Source of the DNA: Verrucomicrobiota bacterium
GTDB taxonomy: Bacteria > Verrucomicrobiota > Verrucomicrobiia > Limisphaerales > JAEYXS01
Reading direction: 5' to 3'
Length of the DNA stretch: 6,159 nucleotides
Assembly (NCBI GenBank): GCA_021156225.1
Contig: JAJNBN010000231.1
Location: forward strand, 1-6,159
This document shows, piece after piece, positions 1 through 4,617 of this stretch. Position numbers and translations under genes: made by a program. The notes under the pieces were generated by a model. It was not told the origin of the DNA. It worked only from the letters and a program-made list of their open reading frames with translations, and did no database searches. Position 1 is the first letter of the stretch; the number at the start of each line of letters is the position of its first letter.

Positions 1-222
1 GAGGACTTCAGCGGCGGCGAGGGTGAATTCATGACCAAGGAAACGGGTGTCATGGCCGAGGATCACGACGGGTTTACGGCCGTAGATGGCGGACTTGGGG
101 TTGGCCAGTTCGCCCTTCCAATATTCCGCGATGGCCTGGGTGGCGAGGCGGACTTGGTCGAAGGTGAAATCGCGTGCGATCAGACCGCGCCAGCCAGAGG
201 TGCCGAATTTGATGGTAGCCAT
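1..222 (-). CDS. alpha-D-phosphohexomutase (phosphoglucomutase/phosphomannomutase family), N-terminal part, runs off the left edge
   Basis: Read on the minus strand from the ATG at 222-220, this frame stays open for 74 codons to the window edge and begins MATIKFGTSGWRGLIARDF. The KFGTSGWRG block at residues 5-13 is the hallmark start of domain 1 in the phosphoglucomutase/phosphomannomutase superfamily. VVILGHDTRF at residues 52-61 matches the conserved strand that follows (V-x-G-x-D-x-R). The catalytic phosphoserine loop (TASHNP-type) would come later and is outside the window. By family knowledge these cytoplasmic enzymes interconvert hexose 1- and 6-phosphates; which sugar is used cannot be told from 74 residues. 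The gene follows rny on the same strand. The gap at 223-316 holds no clear Shine-Dalgarno and no strong terminator hairpin, so read-through from the rarA operon is plausible. Family assignment is firm; substrate is unknown. Confidence 0.9.
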   Translation of the reverse strand, partial: MATIKFGTSGWRGLIARDFTFDQVRLATQAIAEYWKGELANPKSAIYGRKPVVILGHDTRFLGHEFTLAAAEVL

Positions 223-316
223 GAAATCAGGAGTCGTTGGTTTGATTTAAAGGATGGGGAATGGTTACAGGGCGCAACCGCGAGATTCAAGTCTGGCGAA
301 TTCTTTTCGGCCGGGA

Positions 317-1888
317 TCACTTGGCGAACTCGACCACACGCGTTTCGCGGACCACGGTCACACGGATCTGGCCGGGGTATTGCAATTCTTCCTCGATCTT
401 GCGGGTGACAGATTTTGCCAGTGCGTAGGCTTCTTCGTCGGTGATCTTCTCAGGCTGCACCAAGACGCGCAGTTCGCGACCTGCCTGCACTGCGTAGCAT
501 TTCTCTACGCCGGGGAAGGAAGCGCCGATGCGTTCCAAGTCTTCCAAGCGCTTGATATAGGTGGTCATCGTCTCGGAACGGGCGCCGGGACGGGAAGCGC
601 TGATGGCATCGGCAGCGCTGACGAGCACGCCCAGCGGGTTCGTATGCGGCACTTCGCTGTGATGCGAGGCGACACCATTGACGATGTTCTCCGCCTCCCC
701 ATGGCGCTTGATAAAGTCAGCACCGATGATGGCGTGGGAACCTTCTACTTCGTGATCGATGGCCTTGCCGATGTCATGCAGCAGACCGGCGCGCTTGGCA
801 TCCTGGACATTGATACCCATCTCAGAGGCCATAAGGCTCATCAAGTGGGCGACTTCGATGGAGTGATCCAAAACGTTTTGGGAAAAACTGTGACGGAAGC
901 GCAAGCGACCGAGCAGCTTTACGATCTCGGGATGCAATTGTGGCAAACCTACTTTGAAGACGGCTTCTTCACCGTTCTTCACAATGGTTTCATCCATCTC
1001 CTCGGTGACCTTCTGTACGACTTCTTCGATACGCGTGGGATGGATGCGGCCATCGAGGATCAAGCGTTGCATCGCTTCGCGGGCGATCTCACGACGGACG
1101 GGATCGAAGCCGGAGAGCACCACTGCGTTGGGCGTGTCGTCAATGAGGACGGTGATGCCGGTAGCCGCTTCAAAGGCGCGGATGTTGCGGCCTTCGCGAC
1201 CGATGATGCGGCCTTTGATCTCATCACCAGGGAGGGCGATGGTGGCCGTGGTCGTCTCGAAAGTATGATCACCGGCGTAGCGCTGGATCGCCACGCTGAG
1301 CACATAACGAGCCTTGTCTTCAGCGGTGGTCTTGGCGCTTTCTAGGATATGGCGGGTCAGATTGTTGGCATCCTTGAGCGCGTCCGCTTCCACTTGCTTG
1401 AGCAATTGCGTGCGGGCGTCGAGTTCGGTGATGCCAGCGATGGCTTGGAGCTTTTCCTTTTCGAGCTGTATCAGGCGGTGAAGCTCCACCCGCTGCGTTT
1501 CCAAATCTTCCAGTTGCTTCTGCAGGTTTTGGTCCGTTTGCTTGAGGCTCTTCTCCTGAGCGACGATGGTTTCAAGCTGGCGGTTTAAGAGTCGTTCGCG
1601 TTCCGCCTGACGGTTCTCGAGATCGGAAAGTTCCTGACGGCGCAGGGTGAAGGATTTTTCCGTTTGCTCGCGAATCTTGAGCGCTTCCTCATTGGCGGCG
1701 AGCTTGGCTTCGCGGATCAGCGTCTCGGCTTCACGCTTGGCATTGGCCAAGGTGAGGTCCTGTTGCTCCTTCAGCGCTTGCTGCTGCGTTTTTTCCCGGT
1801 TGCGCTGGTAGAAATAGAAGGCAGCGGCGCCCGCGCCAAACAGCGCGAGTCCCGAGAGATAATCCGTTATGTTGCCCAACAAAAACAT
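317..1888 (-). CDS. rny: ribonuclease Y (membrane-anchored endoribonuclease)
   Basis: The product is 523 residues from the ATG at 1888, close to the roughly 520 usual for RNase Y. Domain order fits the family exactly. A short N-terminal hydrophobic segment lies at about residues 8-27, followed by the charged stop-transfer sequence YQRNREK. A long Glu/Lys/Gln-rich coiled coil follows (about 28-185). A KH RNA-binding domain carries GRIIGREGRNIR at 226-237, with its GxxG loop at 230-233. The metal-dependent HD phosphohydrolase domain has LLHDIGK with the His-Asp pair at 371-372, further His at 333, 342 and 409-410, and an Asp at 427. SRPGARSET at 432-440 is also typical. Known role: RNase Y starts mRNA decay and processing at the inner membrane, often with a degradosome. 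A GTG at 1900 would add four residues (MGAE) and lies only 4 bases after the upstream stop. I prefer the ATG because a weak GGGTG precedes it and the hydrophobic segment then starts at once. Either start implies coupling to the cyclo-ligase gene. Confidence 0.96.
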   Translation of the reverse strand: MFLLGNITDYLSGLALFGAGAAAFYFYQRNREKTQQQALKEQQDLTLANAKREAETLIREAKLAANEEALKIREQTEKSFTLRRQELSDLENRQAERERLLNRQLETIVAQEKSLKQTDQNLQKQLEDLETQRVELHRLIQLEKEKLQAIAGITELDARTQLLKQVEADALKDANNLTRHILESAKTTAEDKARYVLSVAIQRYAGDHTFETTTATIALPGDEIKGRIIGREGRNIRAFEAATGITVLIDDTPNAVVLSGFDPVRREIAREAMQRLILDGRIHPTRIEEVVQKVTEEMDETIVKNGEEAVFKVGLPQLHPEIVKLLGRLRFRHSFSQNVLDHSIEVAHLMSLMASEMGINVQDAKRAGLLHDIGKAIDHEVEGSHAIIGADFIKRHGEAENIVNGVASHHSEVPHTNPLGVLVSAADAISASRPGARSETMTTYIKRLEDLERIGASFPGVEKCYAVQAGRELRVLVQPEKITDEEAYALAKSVTRKIEEELQYPGQIRVTVVRETRVVEFAK

Positions 1889-1904
1889 TTCAGCACCCAC
1901 GAGG

Positions 1905-2486
1905 CTAGATGACTTTTAGCCAGCGTGTCGGTGTCAGGACGGCATCCAATTCGACATCATGCGGTTCTGCGGGGAGCGCGTCGCTCTCCTGCCAGTCGAA
2001 GGCCAGTCCTAACTTCATTCCTGTCGTCCCTGGCAGCAACCGGTCATAGAAGCCTTTGCCTCTCCCCAGTCGCCGTCCGCTTGCGTCAAAAGCTATGCCA
2101 GGTACGAGGGTCAAGTCCAGTTGGTTTAATGGCACAGCAGGACAATTTGGTGACGGCTCGCGCACCCCGAAGCGGCCGGGGACCAGGTCTTCGGTCAAAT
2201 TGCGGATCAGGGCGGCTTCGTAAACCCCTAAGCTGGAATTATAACGGGGCAGGGCAATGGTCTTGCCAGCGGCCAAAGCTTGCGTAAACAGAGGCGCGAT
2301 ATCCGGTTCATCATTCAGCGGATAAAACATCAGAATCCGTTGGGAGTCCTGCCAGTAGAGGGAGCCCAAGAGGTGCTTGCGCAGGTCCTCTGACGCGGCG
2401 GCGTTCTGCTCCGGAGCGACTGACCGACAAAGCACGCGATACTGCTTCCGGAGCGAAGCTTTCTGTTCGGCCACGTTCGGGATCAT
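1905..2486 (-). CDS. fau: 5-formyltetrahydrofolate cyclo-ligase (5,10-methenyl-THF synthetase)
   Basis: The 193-residue product has the usual length and the full motif set of the family. Basic N-terminal residues for ATP binding lie in KASLRKQYR (9-17). FYPLNDEPD is at 54-62, LPRY at 79-82 and FGVREP at 106-111. The signature VPGIAFDASGRRLGRGKGFYDR is at 128-149, with the glycine-rich Mg-ATP loop at 137-145. The C-terminal strand DVELDAVLTPT is at 177-187. The enzyme uses ATP to convert 5-formyl-THF to 5,10-methenyl-THF, clearing an inhibitory storage folate and returning it to one-carbon metabolism in the cytoplasm. Its ATG overlaps the rarA stop codon in an ATGA arrangement (2483-2486), and no good Shine-Dalgarno precedes it, so translation probably depends on coupling to rarA. 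The symbol follows the E. coli name (fau/ygfA). The family call is secure. Confidence 0.95.
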   Translation of the reverse strand: MIPNVAEQKASLRKQYRVLCRSVAPEQNAAASEDLRKHLLGSLYWQDSQRILMFYPLNDEPDIAPLFTQALAAGKTIALPRYNSSLGVYEAALIRNLTEDLVPGRFGVREPSPNCPAVPLNQLDLTLVPGIAFDASGRRLGRGKGFYDRLLPGTTGMKLGLAFDWQESDALPAEPHDVELDAVLTPTRWLKVI

Positions 2487-3865
2487 GCTGGTTTCTTTCG
2501 GCTGGCATCCAGTTCCGCCCGCCAGCGTTCCACCCGTTCTTTGATCTTCTTTTCCACGCCTTGCTCGGTGGGTTGGTAGTAGTGACGGGTTTCGCCGAGG
2601 TAATCTTGAGCCACGAAGTTTTCCGGATGATCGTGCGCGTATTTGTAGCCGACGCCGTGGCCGAGTTGCTTGGCACCTTTGTAATGCCCATCGCGCAGAT
2701 GCTCAGGGACGGGCAGGGTGCGGCCGTTCTTCACGTCTTCCAAGGCGGCATCGATGGAGGCGACGACAGTGTTGCTCTTGTTCGCGGTGGCGATGTAGAG
2801 CGCGGCTTCGGCAATCGGGATGCGTGCTTCGGGCCAGCCGATGAACTCGGCGGCGTGATGAGCAGAGACGGCGAGCACAAGGGCCATGGGATCGGCGAGT
2901 CCGACGTCCTCAGCGGCATGGATCACAATGCGGCGGGCGATGAAGCGAGGGTCTTCGCCGGCATGGATCATCTTGGCTAGCCAATAGAGCGTGGCGTCGG
3001 GATCACTGCCGCGCATGGATTTGATGAAGGCGGAAATGGTGTCGTAATGCGCATCGCCATCGCCGTCATACACGATCGCCTTCTTCTGGATGCTTTGCTC
3101 GGCGACGGAAAGCGTGATGTGGATGTAGCCATCGCTACCCGGTTCGGTGGTGAGCACGGCGATCTCCAGCGAGTTCAGCGCTTTACGGGCATCGCCATCC
3201 GAGGTCTTGGCGAGATGCTTCAAGGCATCCTCATCGGCGCGAATCTTGAGATGGCCAAGGCCACGGTCCACATCGGTGAGAGCGCGTTGATAAAGGCCCA
3301 AGATATCTTCATCCGTGAGCGAACGCAGTTCGAAGATCTGCGAACGGGAGACGAGCGGTGAATTGACGAAGAAAAAGGGATTATGCGTCGTGGCACCGAT
3401 CAGGCGGATGACACCGCTCTCAACATCCGGCAGGAGCACGTCCTGCTGAGATTTATTGAAGCGATGGATTTCATCGATGAACAGGATGGTCGGCTGGCCG
3501 GTGTGATGCAGGCGATTCGTCGCGCCGGAGAGCACGCGGCGCATATCAGCGACATTGGATTCCACGCCACTCAAACGCTCGAAGCGGTTTTTTGTGTGCA
3601 GCGCGATGAGCTGGGCCAGAGAGGTCTTGCCGGTGCCAGGTGGCCCGTAAAAGATGAGGGATTGAATGCGATCCGCTTCAATGGCCCGGCGGAGCAACAT
3701 GCCAGGGGCAAGGATGTGACGCTGACCAATGTATTCATCCAAGGTGCGCGGGCGCATGCGGGCCGCGAGGGGGGCGGAGCGGCTCTGTGCAAAGGCAGGA
3801 GCGGCCACCGCTGCCTCATTGGCAGGGATCGCCGGACCAGTTGCAAACAGATCGGACTGCGCCAT
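2483..3865 (-). CDS. rarA: replication-associated recombination protein A (RarA/MgsA), AAA+ ATPase
   Basis: The 460-residue product is a full-length RarA (MgsA; WRNIP1/Mgs1 family). It has the diagnostic PLAARMRPRTLDEYIGQ at 32-48. Walker A is GPPGTGKT (74-81) and Walker B is ILFIDEIH (127-134). Sensor 1 is GATTHNP (157-163), the arginine-finger region is SRSQIFELR (173-181), and sensor 2 is GDARKALNSLE (224-234). The C-terminal tetramerisation part contains KSMRGSDPDATLYWLAKMI (282-300) and the end motif LPVPEHLRDGHYKGAKQLGHG (384-404). Known role: tetrameric ATPase acting at stalled replication forks and single-stranded DNA ends, with links to SSB and RecA. The ATG at 3865 is preceded by GGAG (complement of 3868-3871) at a short 2-base spacing. 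The N-terminus includes QSDLF (residues 3-7), which resembles a beta-clamp-binding peptide. It is the first gene of the rarA, cyclo-ligase, rny run. Confidence 0.96.
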   Translation of the reverse strand: MAQSDLFATGPAIPANEAAVAAPAFAQSRSAPLAARMRPRTLDEYIGQRHILAPGMLLRRAIEADRIQSLIFYGPPGTGKTSLAQLIALHTKNRFERLSGVESNVADMRRVLSGATNRLHHTGQPTILFIDEIHRFNKSQQDVLLPDVESGVIRLIGATTHNPFFFVNSPLVSRSQIFELRSLTDEDILGLYQRALTDVDRGLGHLKIRADEDALKHLAKTSDGDARKALNSLEIAVLTTEPGSDGYIHITLSVAEQSIQKKAIVYDGDGDAHYDTISAFIKSMRGSDPDATLYWLAKMIHAGEDPRFIARRIVIHAAEDVGLADPMALVLAVSAHHAAEFIGWPEARIPIAEAALYIATANKSNTVVASIDAALEDVKNGRTLPVPEHLRDGHYKGAKQLGHGVGYKYAHDHPENFVAQDYLGETRHYYQPTEQGVEKKIKERVERWRAELDASRKKPA

Positions 3866-3911
3866 GACTCCACTTTAACCTAATACCTGACGAAGAAAAC
3901 CAAGAATTCAA

Positions 3912-3922
3912 CCGGTCAAAAA
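3912..3922. repeat. CCGGTCAAAAA motif, first copy
   Basis: This 11-base motif recurs at 4193-4204 as CCGGTCTAAAAA, differing by one inserted T. It appears inverted at 4376-4387 as TTTTTAGACCGG. Three related copies within 480 bases suggest a deliberate repeat or a binding site rather than chance. Here the AAAAA gives, on the minus strand, part of the T-rich run that follows the hairpin at 3927-3998. Confidence 0.55.
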
Positions 3923-3926
3923 GGAA

Positions 3927-3998
3927 AAGCTCGAATGCGGAAGAAGTCGGCCATCACTTTGGTCTGTGGCCTGTTTCACATCTTCGCCATTCGAGCTT
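3927..3998. other. 72-base long-arm hairpin, possible structured RNA or minus-strand terminator
   Basis: The arms AAGCTCGAATG (3927-3937) and CATTCGAGCTT (3988-3998) pair perfectly for 11 bases. After a two-base mismatch, GAAGA (3940-3944) pairs with TCTTC (3981-3985). After an asymmetric internal loop, GGCCA (3949-3953) pairs with TGGCC (3967-3971), leaving a 13-base terminal loop. On the minus strand the hairpin is followed at once by TTTTCCTTTTT, as in a Rho-independent terminator, although the stem is longer and more interrupted than a standard one. Nothing in view to its right is a minus-strand gene. If it is a terminator it would end an unannotated minus-strand transcript, or act as an attenuator upstream of rarA. 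On the plus strand there is no T-run. Confidence 0.5.
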
Positions 3999-4025
3999 CA
4001 CCGAAAGCATACCCCACCTCTGCCG

Positions 4026-4035
4026 TGTGGAACGG
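4026..4035. repeat. TGTGGAACGG direct repeat, copy 1 (copy 2 at 4349-4358)
   Basis: The same ten bases occur at 4349-4358. In both places TGCCC follows 6-11 bases later, and exactly 12 bases after that comes GACCG (4047-4051 and 4064-4068; 4365-4369 and 4382-4386). Here the repeat sits in a small hairpin, CCGT-gtgga-ACGG (4023-4035). That hairpin lies inside the pair CCCACCT/AGGTGGG (4013-4019 with 4058-4064). The shared order of short blocks hints at two diverged copies of one module. Confidence 0.4.
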
Positions 4036-4069
4036 TACCTATGAACTGCCCTGATATAGGTGGGACCGA

Positions 4070-4190
4070 ATCTTAGGTGTCCGACGTCCAATTAAGGCCT
4101 GTCGTAAACCTTGGAAGTTAAGGCCCCGCATTGATTAATTACGGTCCAAGGACTTTGTTGCGCAATCACGAACAGCGCAGGGTAAATCTA
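4070..4190. other. segment with overlapping stems and a TTAAGGCC direct repeat, possible pseudoknot
   Basis: TTAAGGCC occurs twice (4092-4099 and 4118-4125). AATTAA (4090-4095) can pair with TTAATT (4135-4140), and CCTTGGA (4109-4115) can pair with TCCAAGG (4145-4151). The two stems cross, as in an H-type pseudoknot. A further stem joins TGCGC (4159-4163) to GCGCA (4175-4179). No open frame of note is present. This would fit a folded RNA, but each stem is short and the crossing pair may simply be alternatives. Confidence 0.3.
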
Positions 4191-4224
4191 AGCCGGTCTA
4201 AAAATGCCGGGCTCTTTCTTTTCT
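4191..4224 (+). terminator. terminator-like hairpin with pyrimidine tail (weak)
   Basis: AGCCGG (4191-4196) can pair with CCGGGCT (4207-4213) with one bulged G across a 10-base loop. The run CTTTCTTTTCT then follows. This resembles a Rho-independent terminator for a plus-strand transcript coming from the 4000-4190 segment. The tail is interrupted by C residues and the left arm also belongs to the 14-base inverted repeat, so the two pairings compete. Confidence 0.3.
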
Positions 4225-4388
4225 CTATCACTGACTTATTTTCACTAACTCTGACTCTATCTCTCTGCGGTTCCAATGTCTCCGGGTGTCGTTGCTCTTC
4301 GGTCGCAGATCACTCGCGATCTGCGCCTCAGCAGAACTTTCCCTAACCTGTGGAACGGATGCAGTGCCCCAACTATTTTTAGACCGGC
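4192..4388. repeat. 197-base element bounded by a perfect 14-base inverted repeat
   Basis: GCCGGTCTAAAAAT (4192-4205) is the exact reverse complement of ATTTTTAGACCGGC (4375-4388). Further pairings nest inside in the right order: GGGC (4209-4212) with GCCC (4366-4369), TGC (4266-4268) with GCA (4361-4363), and GTTCCA (4270-4275) with TGGAAC (4351-4356). The stem-loop at 4291-4337 sits at the apex. The whole could fold as one rod with a large, pyrimidine-rich bubble on the 5' side, an outline reminiscent of 6S RNA, though I do not recognise 6S sequence motifs. Alternatively it is a small non-autonomous repeat element; I see no flanking target-site duplication. The strand of any transcript is undecided. 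Confidence 0.55.
4291..4337. other. strong stem-loop at the apex of the 197-base element
   Basis: CGCAGATC (4304-4311) pairs perfectly with GATCTGCG (4318-4325) around the six-base loop ACTCGC. The stem extends outward through GG (4301-4302) with CC (4326-4327). GTTGCT (4291-4296) then pairs with AGC plus AAC (4330-4332 and 4335-4337) across a two-base bulge, giving about 16 pairs. No T-run follows on either strand, so it is not an ordinary terminator. Confidence 0.55.
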
Positions 4389-4410
4389 CCGTTATTCTTT
4401 CAAAGATCAG

Positions 4411-4427
4411 ACGGTGACCATCACCGT
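4411..4427. promoter_or_regulatory. 17-base palindrome, candidate operator (or short terminator stem) upstream of xylB
   Basis: ACGGTGA and TCACCGT form a perfect 7-base dyad around a central CCA. It lies about 80 bases before the candidate -35 box and about 190 bases before the xylB ATG. Sugar-kinase genes are commonly controlled by repressors that bind such dyads, so an operator is plausible. As RNA it would be a 7-pair stem with a 3-base loop followed by TTTC, which could also be a weak terminator. No regulator gene is in view. Confidence 0.35.
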
Positions 4428-4504
4428 TTCTAGGCGAAATATCGTCCTGCTTTGGGCGTGTCTCAAGTCCTTTTCATGAAAAATTTTTAAGATGAAGTTT
4501 CACG

Positions 4505-4533
4505 TTGGAAGTGGGCGGACAAAGGAGTATTCT
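4505..4533 (+). promoter_or_regulatory. candidate sigma70-type promoter for xylB
   Basis: TTGGAA (4505-4510) and TATTCT (4528-4533) are separated by 17 bases. Each matches four of six consensus positions (TTGACA, TATAAT). Transcription would begin near 4540 and leave an untranslated leader of nearly 80 bases before the preferred ATG at 4618. That agrees with the shorter xylB start, because the longer open frame beginning at 4492 would start upstream of this promoter. This is a match by eye only. Confidence 0.35.
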
Positions 4534-4617
4534 ACGCGGCGTTTCACTCTGGTCCCGGTTCGCAAAACGATTGGCATGAGGGTTTCCAGGGATGCAAAAA
4601 GATACACACAATTTTCT

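Larger units (their letters stand above)
3866..4617. other. long intergenic region between divergent rarA and xylB, rich in inverted and direct repeats
   Basis: About 750 bases lie between the rarA start (minus strand) and the preferred xylB start (plus strand). I find no tRNA, no motif of the common riboswitches, and none of the conserved cores of tmRNA, RNase P RNA or SRP RNA on either strand. Short open frames exist (for example 4131-4346 and 4276-4479 on the plus strand), but their translations look random and have no ribosome binding site. Composition is more AT- and pyrimidine-rich than the flanking genes, with a pyrimidine tract at about 4211-4266. The region carries many stems, listed separately, and could contain structured RNA genes or a decayed repeat element. 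Its right end (about 4411-4617) is the natural place for xylB control signals. Confidence 0.7.

Noticed and set aside
254..1345. 363-codon open frame on the plus strand
   Set aside because: It lies wholly opposite rny, whose KH and HD motifs are unmistakable. The plus-strand translation resembles no family and is a by-product of codon bias.
2311..2691. 126-codon minus-strand frame overlapping the rarA and cyclo-ligase junction
   Set aside because: It is out of frame with both well-supported genes and has no family features.
3905..4000. Integron attC site formed by the long hairpin
   Set aside because: The flanking RYYYAAC and GTTRRRY core sites are not present at the ends, and there is no integrase or cassette gene.
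3999..4224. 6S RNA, tmRNA, RNase P RNA or SRP RNA gene
   Set aside because: Checked by eye on both strands. The conserved cores of tmRNA, RNase P and SRP RNA are absent, and the stems do not clearly give the 6S closing stem and bubble. Left as unassigned structure.
4131..4346. Possible 71-residue small protein on the plus strand
   Set aside because: No ribosome binding site and a random-looking Ser/Leu-rich translation from a pyrimidine tract. The frame runs through the inverted repeats.
4192..4388. Intact insertion sequence
   Set aside because: There is no transposase frame inside the 197 bases and no evident target-site duplication; at most it is a non-autonomous remnant.
4276..4479. Possible 67-residue small protein on the plus strand
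   Set aside because: No ribosome binding site and no recognisable motif; it crosses the 14-base inverted repeat and the palindrome.
4492..4617. 42-residue N-terminal extension of xylulokinase from the ATG at 4492
   Set aside because: Family proteins start just before the IGIDSGT strand. The extension is basic, lacks signal-peptide features, and its first codon precedes the best promoter candidate.
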